The notes under the pieces: generated by a model | The model's database searches: none | What the model saw: only the letters and a program-made list of their open reading frames with translations | Told to the model about the DNA's origin: nothing | DNA from: SIAJ01 sp036266155 | Lineage (GTDB): Bacteria > Planctomycetota > Planctomycetia > Gemmatales > Gemmataceae | Direction of reading: 5' to 3' | Assembly (NCBI GenBank): GCA_036266155.1 | Contig: DATANR010000439.1 | Coordinates: 1-10,889 of the forward strand | Length of the DNA: 10,889 nucleotides | Shown here: in pieces, positions 1-6,666 of the stretch | Position numbering within the stretch: the stretch's first letter is position 1 | Layout of the letters: every line of letters begins with the position of its first letter | Position numbers and translations under genes: made by a program

Positions 1-136
1 GGCTTAGTTGAATGATCTTGCCATTGCGAGAAATACTCACGGACCGACCCAGGAGTGCGTGCTCCCGGAGCGCGTCACGCACTCCCTCCTGAATGGCCTT
101 CGTACGGTCCTCGAGAGAAACATTCTTACGCATCAT
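1..136 (-). CDS. Probable partner (antitoxin-like) of zeta toxin, 3' end cut by window
   Basis: This reading frame is open from an ATG at 136 (or the adjacent ATG at 133) to the left window edge, giving about 45 residues. The start overlaps the end of the zeta-toxin gene by 8-11 bases, and a purine-rich AGGCGG lies just upstream, so the two genes are probably translationally coupled. The visible protein is charged and helical at first (MMRKNVSLEDRTKAIQEG), then has HALLGRSVSISRNGKIIQL, a short strand-turn-strand ending. From memory, small proteins with an AxxxHxxxGxSVxxxxxGKVxxx ending are common neighbours of single zeta-like kinases and are assumed to neutralise them; that role is inference here. 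It does not resemble the classical epsilon antitoxin. The frame cannot be followed past position 1. Confidence 0.55.
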   Translation of the reverse strand, partial: MMRKNVSLEDRTKAIQEGVRDALREHALLGRSVSISRNGKIIQLS

Positions 137-716
137 CCACCGCCTTTTGGAAATGGCTCCAACTGTCGGCTTGAGCGACGAGCGGTTCATCTCCACGATG
201 ACCGGCAGCCAAGAGTACTGGCGCAAAGATACTGTTATCGTAATCGAACCGCGAATCGGCTTCATGCCGATATCCCGTCCAGAAATTCTCGAGGCTGCGG
301 CCATACCGTTGGCGAATCGTCCCTTCCGGAATGTCATGTCCGCCGGACGCCACTCGTGTTCGGACACGCTCGACCGCAAGTTCTGGGGAGTCGAGCCAGA
401 AATAGTACAGTTCGATCACATACCCATCTTGTCGAAGATTGCGGAGAAAGGACAGGCAAGTTTTCCCGGCCAACGTCGTCTCAAACGCGAAATCAGCGCG
501 TTCTTCTCGAAGCTCCCGCAGCCGCTGCAACATTACGCGGCCTGCTTGCAGCGCCGCCGTTTCCGGGGCGATTGCATTCAGTCCTCGCGCGATCATGTCG
601 GCGTTGACGAAACACATGACGGCCAGTCGTTCGGCCAGGAGCCTTTGAAACGCCGTCGTCTTGCCGGCCCCGTTGATGTCGGCAAGAACGATTGCAATAG
701 GCTGTTCAGGCGGCAT
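126..716 (-). CDS. Zeta-toxin-family P-loop kinase
   Basis: This 196-residue protein matches the zeta toxin family (PF06414), whose characterised members phosphorylate UDP-N-acetylglucosamine or related sugar nucleotides and stop cell-wall synthesis. Visible landmarks are a Walker A-like loop ADINGAGKTT at about 12-21, FVNADMIARGLN at about 36-47, FETTLAG at about 78-84, and the family signature RVASGGHDIPEGTIRQRYGRSL at about 121-142. The ATG at 716 is preferred to upstream codons because AGGAG lies 7 bases before it. The gene follows hslV by 34 bases on the same strand, and its stop overlaps the start of a small partner gene. The usual first glycine of the AGPNGAGKT loop is aspartate here (ADINGAGKT), which may lower activity or simply mark a subfamily. 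A non-toxic kinase role cannot be excluded. Confidence 0.85.
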   Translation of the reverse strand: MPPEQPIAIVLADINGAGKTTAFQRLLAERLAVMCFVNADMIARGLNAIAPETAALQAGRVMLQRLRELREERADFAFETTLAGKTCLSFLRNLRQDGYVIELYYFWLDSPELAVERVRTRVASGGHDIPEGTIRQRYGRSLENFWTGYRHEADSRFDYDNSIFAPVLLAAGHRGDEPLVAQADSWSHFQKAVDDA

Positions 717-727
717 GTACTGCTCCT

Positions 728-750
728 CGGGCTCGCCGATGGCGAGCCCG
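728..750. repeat. Perfect palindrome between hslV and the toxin gene
   Basis: CGGGCTCGCC and GGCGAGCCCG form a 10-bp stem around a 3-base loop. The hairpin begins immediately after the hslV stop codon and ends at the edge of the AGGAG ribosome site of the toxin gene. There is no T-tract, so a classical terminator is unlikely. It could attenuate read-through, hinder ribosome access to the toxin, stabilise the hslV 3' end, or be a copy of a dispersed GC-rich palindrome. Confidence 0.6.
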
Positions 751-1293
751 CTACACGGCGGCAACCTCCACGACATCGATGTTGCGATTCGTGTAGATGC
801 AAATGTCTCCCGCGATTTCGAGTGACTTGCGGGCGATCTCCGGAGCCGACAGTGTCGAATGGGCCATGAGCGCCTTGGCGGCCGCCAACGCGTAGGAGCC
901 GCCGGAGCCTATAGCGAGGACGTTGTCGGTCGGCTGAATCACGTCGCCCGTGCCGCTGACGAGCAGCAGATGTTCCTTGTCGATGGCGATCATCATCGCT
1001 TCGAGTCGCCGGAGAGCCCGGTCGGTCCGCCATTCCTTGGCGAGTTCGGTCGCCGCCCGCGGGACGGACCCCTGGTGGTCGCGGAGCTTGGCTTCGAAGC
1101 GTTCCAGAAGCGCGAAGGCGTCGGCCGACGCGCCGGCGAAGCCGACCATGACTTTGCCGTCGTAGAGCTTGCGAATCTTGTGGGCGTCGCTCTTCATGAC
1201 GACGTTGCCGAGCGTCACCTGCCCGTCGCCGCCGATGGCGCCTTGACCGTTCTGTCGGAGGGCCAGGATCGTGGTCGCTCGCATTCGCGGCAT
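751..1293 (-). CDS. hslV: ATP-dependent protease subunit HslV (ClpQ)
   Basis: HslV is the threonine peptidase of the cytoplasmic HslUV protease; it forms a double hexameric ring opened by the ATPase HslU. The 180-residue product aligns along its length with E. coli HslV: TTILALRQNG at the mature N-terminus, GGDGQVTLGN at about 21-30, GFAGASADAF at about 51-60, ELAKEWRTDR at about 83-92, AIGSGG at about 127-132 and AGDICIYTN at about 161-169. The start at 1293 gives a six-residue propeptide (MPRMRA) ahead of the catalytic Thr7, as in many bacteria; longer starts would add an unconserved arginine-rich extension. A GGGA sits upstream as a weak ribosome site. hslU is not next to it: the next gene downstream is the zeta toxin. 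It is divergent from the TPM gene, 183 bases away. Confidence 0.96.
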   Translation of the reverse strand: MPRMRATTILALRQNGQGAIGGDGQVTLGNVVMKSDAHKIRKLYDGKVMVGFAGASADAFALLERFEAKLRDHQGSVPRAATELAKEWRTDRALRRLEAMMIAIDKEHLLLVSGTGDVIQPTDNVLAIGSGGSYALAAAKALMAHSTLSAPEIARKSLEIAGDICIYTNRNIDVVEVAAV

Positions 1294-1401
1294 GGTATTC
1301 CCAGATGAAAGCTGTGTGCCAGAGGCATGGGACGACAAAGCGGGCCGAAATCGTCGCTGGCCCCGTAAGACATAATAGGGGCAGTCGCTGTCCGAATTTG
1401 G

Positions 1402-1431
1402 TTGAAGAACCGGGGCCGGGCATCGAATAAT
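1402..1431 (+). promoter_or_regulatory. Possible sigma-70-type promoter of the TPM gene
   Basis: TTGAAG at 1402-1407 (four of six consensus bases) and AATAAT at 1426-1431 (five of six) are 18 bases apart, in the intergenic space and about 45 bases before the TPM start. On the other strand TATTAT at 1378-1373 could be the -10 box for hslV, but I see no good -35 box for it. These are pattern matches only. Confidence 0.3.
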
Positions 1432-1455
1432 GGGTAGACCCCGCGATTGCACCGT

Positions 1456-1470
1456 AACTCCTCAGGAGTT
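1456..1470 (+). promoter_or_regulatory. Small inverted repeat holding the TPM gene ribosome site
   Basis: AACTCCT and AGGAGTT flank a single C. In RNA this could form about five pairs (AACTC/GAGTT) around a five-base loop, tying up part of the AGGAG ribosome site (1464-1468), which lies 8 bases before the ATG at 1477. It may restrain translation slightly; the hairpin is weak and this is inference. Confidence 0.3.
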
Positions 1471-1476
1471 CGCAAT

Positions 1477-2598
1477 ATGTCCATGCTTACGCAGAAGTTC
1501 GGTTTGTTGGCGGTTATGGCGACCTTGCTCGCCATTGGCACGAGCCGGGCCGACGTTGTCACGAAGCCAGGGCAACTCGTTGTCGAGGACAAGGGCGCAC
1601 TGTTCTCCGATGCCGGGATTACCCGGGCGAAAGACGAATTTGCTCGGCTGCAATCAAAGACCGGTCGCCAGGTCTACGTCGAGACGTTAAAAGAACTGCC
1701 GGACACCGACAAGGCACGACTCGCGAAGATCGACGCCAAGGACTCGGCGGCAATTCGGCGCTTCTGGGTCGAGTTTACCAAGGCGGAGGCGGCGGCCGAC
1801 AAGGCCAAGGGCATCTACATCCTGATCTCGCGCAGCCCGGGCATGGTCGAAGTGATCGCCGACTCGGAAATGCGCAAGAAGGGCTTTGAGCATGCCCAAG
1901 AACAGCAGCTCGCCGACAGTCTTCTCAAGGCGATGCGCGAATCGAAGTCCGAGAAAACAGACGCGGCCAAGACCGCGGCTCACGATAAGGCGCTCCTGTC
2001 CGCCGTCGAGTACTTGGAGCGCATTTTGCCGGGCGAGGGGTCCGATTACAAGACACCGACGAAGCCGGTCGCCCATGATTCTGGCCGTCAGCAGGGCGAT
2101 GGCGGCGGCGGCGGATGGAGCATCGGCGGGCTCATCTGTATCGCGATCGTCGTGATCCTGGGCATTTGGTTGGTAATTGGCATCATTCGCGCATTTGCCG
2201 GCGGCGGCGGTGGCGGCTACGCAGTGGGCGGGCCGGGATATGTTGGCGGATACGGCGGCGGCGGGTTCTTCCCGAGCCTCATGGGCGGCATGTTTGGGGC
2301 CGCAGCCGGCATGTGGATGTACGACCACTGGTTCGGCGGCCATTCGTCCTACGGCGGCGACTACGGTGGCGGCGGCGGTGGCGGCGACTATGCGTCGAGC
2401 CAGCCGCAGATCGACGACACGGGCGCCGGCGACTTCAGCGGCGATGAAGGGGCCGGCGGCAGTTATGACGACGATGCGGGCGGTGGAGGTGGCGGCGGCG
2501 GTGGTGACTTTGGCGGCGGTGGCGATTTCGGAGGTGGCGGCGACTTCGGCGGCGGAGGTGGCGACTTCGGCGGTGGCGGCGGCGGAGGGGATTTCTAA
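1477..2598 (+). CDS. Secreted TPM-domain protein with glycine-rich tail
   Basis: The 373-residue product has a signal peptide (about 1-25, hydrophobic GLLAVMATLLAIGTSRADV), a TPM domain (PF04536, about 28-185; LVVEDKGALFSDAG, GIYILISRSPGMVEVIAD), a membrane helix at about 216-240 and a very glycine-rich tail with GGMFGAAAGMWMYDHWFGG and repeated GGGGDF at the end. The TPM domain would lie outside the cytoplasmic membrane with the tail beyond the membrane helix. TPM proteins are linked to photosystem II repair in plants (TLP18.3) and occur as YgcG-like proteins of unclear function in bacteria; no substrate can be assigned. The ATG at 1477 is chosen because AGGAG lies 8 bases upstream and the signal peptide begins there; an upstream in-frame ATG at 1447 lacks this. 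A hairpin follows the gene. Confidence 0.88.
   Translation: MSMLTQKFGLLAVMATLLAIGTSRADVVTKPGQLVVEDKGALFSDAGITRAKDEFARLQSKTGRQVYVETLKELPDTDKARLAKIDAKDSAAIRRFWVEFTKAEAAADKAKGIYILISRSPGMVEVIADSEMRKKGFEHAQEQQLADSLLKAMRESKSEKTDAAKTAAHDKALLSAVEYLERILPGEGSDYKTPTKPVAHDSGRQQGDGGGGGWSIGGLICIAIVVILGIWLVIGIIRAFAGGGGGGYAVGGPGYVGGYGGGGFFPSLMGGMFGAAAGMWMYDHWFGGHSSYGGDYGGGGGGGDYASSQPQIDDTGAGDFSGDEGAGGSYDDDAGGGGGGGGGDFGGGGDFGGGGDFGGGGGDFGGGGGGGDF
2478..2595 (+). repeat. Low-complexity GGC-rich repeat coding for GGGGDF units
   Basis: The 3' end of the TPM gene is an irregular tandem repeat coding for runs of 3-9 glycines, each ended by Asp-Phe; five such DF endings occur from about residue 344 to the C-terminus. 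Unit length varies (GGGDF, GGGGDF, GGGGGDF), which suggests slippage or unequal exchange and makes length differences between strains likely. Confidence 0.8.
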
Positions 2599-2626
2599 CC
2601 CCGGACGCTTTTCACAACGACCCGCT

Positions 2627-2673
2627 GGCGGAGCGAGTTACGACGACCCATTGGCGTCGCGACTCGCTCCGCC
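2627..2673 (+). terminator. Long-stem hairpin after the TPM gene
   Basis: GGCGGAGCGAGT and ACTCGCTCCGCC make a perfect 12-bp stem; the 23-base interior has its own 5-bp stem (CGACG/CGTCG). It starts 28 bases after the TPM stop and is followed by GCTGTTTGTAGTTT, a broken T-rich stretch. It probably ends transcription before hemC, though the tail is poor and it could instead be a dispersed palindromic element. Confidence 0.45.
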
Positions 2674-2711
2674 GCTGTTTGTAGTTTCAAGTCCCGTATC
2701 CTAATTGGGTA

Positions 2712-3623
2712 ATGACCCCCCTGCGTCTCGGCACTCGCGGCAGCCAACTCGCTCTTTGGCAAGCCAACTATATCGCCGACCGGCTTCGTCCCGTGGTGGA
2801 GCCGCGGCCAGTCGAACTGCTCATCATTGAGACGGACGGCGACCGCATCCAGGATCGCTCGATCGCCTCTCTGGGCGGCTTCGGCGCGTTCACCAAGTCA
2901 ATTCAGGACGCTCTGCTGGACAACCGCGTCGACGTGGCCGTCCACAGTTTGAAGGACCTGCCGACAATCCCGGTGCCGGACCTGGAATTGACGGCAACGC
3001 CCACCCGCGGGCCGACCGGCGACGCTTTTGTCTCGCACAAGCATTCGCGGTTTGAAGACTTGCAGCTGGGCGCAGTCGTCGGCACAAGCAGCCTACGGCG
3101 CAAGGCCCAATTATTAAATCGCCGGCCAGATTTACGAATCGTTGATCTTCGTGGCAACGTCGAAACAAGGTTGCGCAAGCTCCGCGAACAGGACCTGGAT
3201 GCCATTGTGCTCGCCCAGGCAGGGCTTTTGAGGCTCGGCCTTAACGATGCAATCACGGAAATTCTCGACCCGACCTGGATGCTCCCGGCCGTCGGCCAGG
3301 GAGCAATTGGCCTGGAATGCCGGGCCACTGACAGCAATACTCGATATTCGGTGGAAGCGGTTAACGACCCGGCTACCTGGGCGGCCGTTCGGGCCGAACG
3401 GGCGATGCTCTGGGGCCTGGGCGGTGGTTGCCTCGTGCCCATCGGATCATCGACGAAGGTCGAAGACCACCTGCTGACTCTCCGCGGGGCGGTACTCGCG
3501 CCGGATGGCTCGCGACGAATTGTTGACACCCACCATGGTCCGACGGACCAACCGCTTAATGTCGGCGCCGAGTTGGCCGCCCGGCTTTTGTCTGCCGGGG
3601 CGCGAGAATTGCTGAACGTCTGA
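2712..3623 (+). CDS. hemC: Hydroxymethylbilane synthase (porphobilinogen deaminase)
   Basis: HemC joins four porphobilinogen molecules into hydroxymethylbilane in the cytoplasm, the step before uroporphyrinogen III in haem and cobalamin synthesis. The 303 residues are the usual length. Landmarks are RLGTRGSQLALWQA at about 5-18, AVHSLKDLPT at about 76-85 with the catalytic aspartate at about 82, GTSSLRRKAQL at about 124-134, DLRGNVETRL at about 145-154, LPAVGQGAIGLE at about 191-202, and the dipyrromethane-cofactor cysteine C240 in GLGGGCLVPIG (most relatives have ALEGGCQVPIG). The ribosome site before the ATG is weak (TTGGGTA). No other early haem-pathway gene is adjacent; the type III polyketide synthase follows 89 bases later and may be cotranscribed. 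Confidence 0.97.
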   Translation: MTPLRLGTRGSQLALWQANYIADRLRPVVEPRPVELLIIETDGDRIQDRSIASLGGFGAFTKSIQDALLDNRVDVAVHSLKDLPTIPVPDLELTATPTRGPTGDAFVSHKHSRFEDLQLGAVVGTSSLRRKAQLLNRRPDLRIVDLRGNVETRLRKLREQDLDAIVLAQAGLLRLGLNDAITEILDPTWMLPAVGQGAIGLECRATDSNTRYSVEAVNDPATWAAVRAERAMLWGLGGGCLVPIGSSTKVEDHLLTLRGAVLAPDGSRRIVDTHHGPTDQPLNVGAELAARLLSAGARELLNV

Positions 3624-3712
3624 GCTTGGAATGACCGTTGTTAGTTCGGAAACACCGTATGCCGAGTTGTGGAACTTGGTGTGTACCGTTTTCTCCACGA
3701 AAGATCTTCATC

Positions 3713-4813
3713 ATGTCGCTTGCGATCCTCGGACTTGGTACCGCGCTGCCGGGCGATCGCATCGGCCAGAAGGAGGCGCAGCGGGTCGCCGAGTCCCTTT
3801 GCTGTGAATCGGAGGAACAGGCAACATTCATCCCTTCCATCTACGGCGGCACGGGGATCAATACTCGACACATGTGCCTCGCCCGGCAAGTCGTGACCGA
3901 CATCCTGGAAGGCACGCAGATCTCCGGATCGCCCTTCCTGCCGACCGGGGTGCTCGGCGAGAAGGGACCGAAGACACGCCAGCGGATGGAGATCTATGAG
4001 ACCGAGGCGCCCATCTTGGCGCTGCGCTCCAGTGCCGCTGCCCTCGCGGATGCCGGGCTGTTGCCGACGGACATCACCCACCTGGTCACGGTCTCATGCA
4101 CCGGCTTCTCGGCGCCCGGATTTGACGTCACGATCATTAACGAACTCGGCCTGCACAACACAGTCGAACGGACGCACATCGGCTTCATGGGTTGCCACGG
4201 CGCCTTGAACGGCTTGCGCGTGGCCAATGCCTTTGCGAGCAGTGATCCGAAGGCCCGCGTTCTCATCTGCTCGGTGGAATTGTGCAGCCTCCATTATCAC
4301 TACGGCTGGGACCCGCCCAAGGTCATCGCGAACGCCCTGTTCGCCGATGGTTCCGGCGCCATCGTGGGCGCTGCACATGGTCCGGCGAGCAACTGGCGGC
4401 TCACAGCCAGCGGATCGTGTCTGATTCCAGAAGCGGCCGACGCCATGTCGTGGACGGTCGGCGACCACGGCTTTGGCATGACGCTGTCAAAGAAACTGCC
4501 CGAGGTAATCGCGACGCGGTTGCGTCCCTGGCTCGACAACTGGCTGGCCAAACACGGGTTCTCGGTGGACACCGTGAAATCATGGGCAATTCACCCAGGC
4601 GGGCCGAAAATCTTGGACGCCGTCGTGTCCACATTGAAGTTGCCGGCGCAGGCGGCGTGGGCCTCACGCGAGGTGTTGGCGGAGTTCGGCAACATGTCGT
4701 CGGCGACAGTCCTGTTCATCCTGCAGCGTCTGCGCGCGGCGGGTTCGCCGCTGCCGTGCGTTTCCATCGGCTTTGGACCAGGGCTCAATGTCGAGGTGGC
4801 ACTCTTTGAGTAG
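3713..4813 (+). CDS. Type III polyketide synthase (chalcone/stilbene synthase family)
   Basis: The 366-residue product is a homodimeric thiolase-fold condensing enzyme that extends an acyl-CoA starter with malonyl-CoA without an acyl carrier protein. The catalytic triad is visible: C161 in HIGFMGCHGALNGLR, H294 in AIHPGGPKILD and N327 in FGNMSSATVLF; the GFGPGL loop is near the C-terminus (about 353-358). The N-terminal half (MSLAILGLGTALP) and C-terminal half are both complete. The ATG at 3713 is chosen because homology begins there; an upstream in-frame codon at 3638 adds an unlikely 25 residues. Family members in bacteria make alkylpyrones, alkylresorcinols or small phenolics; the product cannot be read from sequence. 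No methyltransferase or oxidase that often accompanies such enzymes is adjacent. Its stop is 6 bases from the hemW stop on the other strand. Confidence 0.93.
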   Translation: MSLAILGLGTALPGDRIGQKEAQRVAESLCCESEEQATFIPSIYGGTGINTRHMCLARQVVTDILEGTQISGSPFLPTGVLGEKGPKTRQRMEIYETEAPILALRSSAAALADAGLLPTDITHLVTVSCTGFSAPGFDVTIINELGLHNTVERTHIGFMGCHGALNGLRVANAFASSDPKARVLICSVELCSLHYHYGWDPPKVIANALFADGSGAIVGAAHGPASNWRLTASGSCLIPEAADAMSWTVGDHGFGMTLSKKLPEVIATRLRPWLDNWLAKHGFSVDTVKSWAIHPGGPKILDAVVSTLKLPAQAAWASREVLAEFGNMSSATVLFILQRLRAAGSPLPCVSIGFGPGLNVEVALFE

Positions 4814-4819
4814 AGAGGT

Positions 4820-5977
4820 TCAGCCCCAAACAATTCTCACGACCAACGAGTCGGCGAGGCATCGACCGCGGCGCGTCAGCGACACGGCTCGTCCATCATC
4901 TTTCAATAGCCCCTCCGCGACATACGGGGCCACGCGGCCCTTGGTCAACTCATCGAAATCAAACCCCGTCCGCTTGTAGAATTGGTCGCGGATGACTCCA
5001 TCCGCTCGCCGCATCTGTACGCAGGCCGTCTCGCGGGCCCCGTCCTCAGGTTGAAGTTCTTCACTTTGAAACGTCGGTGATTCGCCGGCGAGGACGTTGC
5101 GAATGTAGTCCTCGGTATTGCGTCGGTTCAGCTCGCGACGACCCATCACATACCGGGCCGCGCCAACGCCGAAGCCGAAGTAAGCCTCATTGGCCCAGTA
5201 GGTCTCGTTGTGCCGGCAGCGACGCCCAAGCTTGGCGAAGTTTGACACCTCGTATTGCTCGAATCCCGCGAAAGGCAATTGCTCCATCGCGATTTCATAC
5301 ATCGTTGCTTCGTCAGCTTCGGCAACGGGCTGCAGGTCGCCATGCTCCCGACGCTTCCAGAGGGGCGTGCCTTTTTCGTAGGTCAGGCCATACGTCGAGA
5401 TGTGCTCGGGCTCGAATACGAGGGCCGAAGTAAGGTCGGCCTCCCAGTCGGCGATTGATTGATCGGGGACGCCAAAGATCAGGTCGAGCGAGACGTTGTC
5501 GATGCGCCGGCGAATTCGCTCGAGCGTTGGCCCAACATGTTCGGGACCATGGATGCGATCGAGTTGTCCAAGTGACTTCGGGTGAAACGATTGTACACCC
5601 AGGCTGACGCGATTGACTCCATGGTCGGCAAGAACGGCCACCTTCTCGGACGTAATGCTCTCTGGTGTCGCTTCGATCGAGAATTCGCCACCCGGTCGTA
5701 GTGGCAGCCACTGATTGATCGCCGTCAGGAGCCGGTCGAGTTGGATGAATGACAGGTAGGTGGGCGTGCCGCCGCCGAGAAAGATCGTGTTGATTGTCGT
5801 CGGAGTGCCGAGTGTTTGCAGTTCTTCGGCAACCGCTTCAACATAAAGATCGATCAGGTGGTCCTGGCCGGCCGTGACGGCGAAATCACAGTATCCGCAG
5901 TGATGCTGGCAAAAGGGAACGTGCAGATAAGCGGCGCGCGGCCACAACCACGGCGGCAGTTCGAGATTTTCCGACAT
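4820..5977 (-). CDS. hemW: Radical SAM haem chaperone HemW
   Basis: HemW binds haem and is thought to deliver it to membrane targets such as respiratory enzymes; it was formerly annotated as oxygen-independent coproporphyrinogen III oxidase. The 385-residue protein has the radical SAM cluster motif CxxxCxxC (C23, C27, C30 in PFCQHHCGYCDF), GGGTPT at 68-73, and HNETYW at 256-261, matching the HNxxYW motif tied to haem binding in HemW. It lacks the extra cysteine after the cluster motif (CxxxCxxCxC) typical of true HemN, having phenylalanine there, which supports HemW. The C-terminal HemN_C winged-helix region is present (about 325-380). Start at 5977 gives the expected N-terminus; the ribosome site is weak. 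It converges on the polyketide synthase gene with no visible terminator between. Confidence 0.95.
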   Translation of the reverse strand: MSENLELPPWLWPRAAYLHVPFCQHHCGYCDFAVTAGQDHLIDLYVEAVAEELQTLGTPTTINTIFLGGGTPTYLSFIQLDRLLTAINQWLPLRPGGEFSIEATPESITSEKVAVLADHGVNRVSLGVQSFHPKSLGQLDRIHGPEHVGPTLERIRRRIDNVSLDLIFGVPDQSIADWEADLTSALVFEPEHISTYGLTYEKGTPLWKRREHGDLQPVAEADEATMYEIAMEQLPFAGFEQYEVSNFAKLGRRCRHNETYWANEAYFGFGVGAARYVMGRRELNRRNTEDYIRNVLAGESPTFQSEELQPEDGARETACVQMRRADGVIRDQFYKRTGFDFDELTKGRVAPYVAEGLLKDDGRAVSLTRRGRCLADSLVVRIVWG

Positions 5978-5986
5978 GCTGGAATT

Positions 5987-6021
5987 CTACCGGCCGCAAA
6001 CGGACTTGTTGCGGCCAGTAG
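5987..6021 (-). terminator. Hairpin between the secreted-protein gene and hemW
   Basis: GGCCGCAA and TTGCGGCC form an 8-bp stem around 9 bases, extended after one mismatch by CTAC/GTAG. It starts about 10 bases after the stop of the secreted-protein gene and ends about 10 bases before the hemW start. With no T-tract it is a doubtful terminator; it may separate the two genes or affect hemW translation. Confidence 0.45.
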
Positions 6022-6030
6022 GCAGAGCGA

Positions 6031-6666
6031 TTAGCTGCCGAAGGGTGTCGAAGCGCGGCCGGTCAAGCCATACCAATCGGTCACCGTAGCATTCGCAATA
6101 CCTTGGGCCTGGGAAAACAAAATCAACGTAATGCTCCAGGTTCCGTCGGCCGCGACCGTAGCGGTTCGACCATTCAAGCCCGGCGCTCCACTGAGCGTGA
6201 CCGTCAGGCCCGCTGGCGCCTCATCGGTGACGGTGCCGCTGAAAGTCCACTGGCCGCCGGATCGAACGGCCCGGATCGTCGTGGTTGGCGCCGCATTGCC
6301 GAGCGTCAAGCCGACCGGCGTGGACGAAAGCTGACCGTCCCCCGCGATGGCCGTAATATCGCCGGGCGTTGCCACGTCATAAATAGCGTCAAAGTTGCCG
6401 TTTGCATCGCACAGGGTTACGCCCGAGGCGGCACCCGAAATCACCACGCCGCACGACGCGGGCGTCTCATCGGCGACTCGGCCCGAGATACGGAACTTCT
6501 TGCCAGGAACCTGGACCGCAGTCAAGCTCACGATGACCGGGGCCTGATTGCCGCTGCTGCCACTACCACCGCCAACGTCGTCCGAATGGACGACTGGAAC
6601 AATGGTGAATGCGATCAACAACGGCGCTGCCGCGACAGCGCGTACTTTCCAATTTGAATAAGTCAC
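6031..6666 (-). CDS. Small secreted protein with two Ig-like repeats, function unknown
   Basis: I do not recognise a named family. The 211-residue product begins with a signal peptide (MTYSNWKVRAVAAAPLLIAF, cleavage perhaps after VHS at about 28), then a Gly/Ser linker (about 32-39). Two repeats of about 80 residues follow: 42-122 and 126-206. They share the start AP...I.AV, then FxxSGxVxDExPA, a hydrophobic strand with SGA, and (D)ANGNFD in the first against AADGTWS in the second, the pattern of tandem Ig/cadherin-like beta sandwiches. Two cysteines (C72, C86) lie only in repeat 1 and could pair outside the cytoplasm. The start is GTG at 6666; an in-frame stop lies about ten codons upstream and no ATG fits, and there is no clear ribosome site. 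It probably acts at the cell surface; binding partner unknown. Confidence 0.75.
   Translation of the reverse strand: MTYSNWKVRAVAAAPLLIAFTIVPVVHSDDVGGGSGSSGNQAPVIVSLTAVQVPGKKFRISGRVADETPASCGVVISGAASGVTLCDANGNFDAIYDVATPGDITAIAGDGQLSSTPVGLTLGNAAPTTTIRAVRSGGQWTFSGTVTDEAPAGLTVTLSGAPGLNGRTATVAADGTWSITLILFSQAQGIANATVTDWYGLTGRASTPFGS

Noticed and set aside
593..1423. Minus-strand 276-codon frame overlapping hslV and the toxin
   Set aside because: It is a shadow in another frame, full of Arg/Gly/His, with no domain; both genes beneath it are recognised families.
2115..2704. Long alternative frames within the TPM gene
   Set aside because: They arise from the GC-rich repeat read in other frames (Arg- or Ala-rich translations).
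2712..5977. Haem biosynthesis operon
   Set aside because: hemC and hemW are on opposite strands and separated by the polyketide synthase; no other haem-synthesis gene is present.
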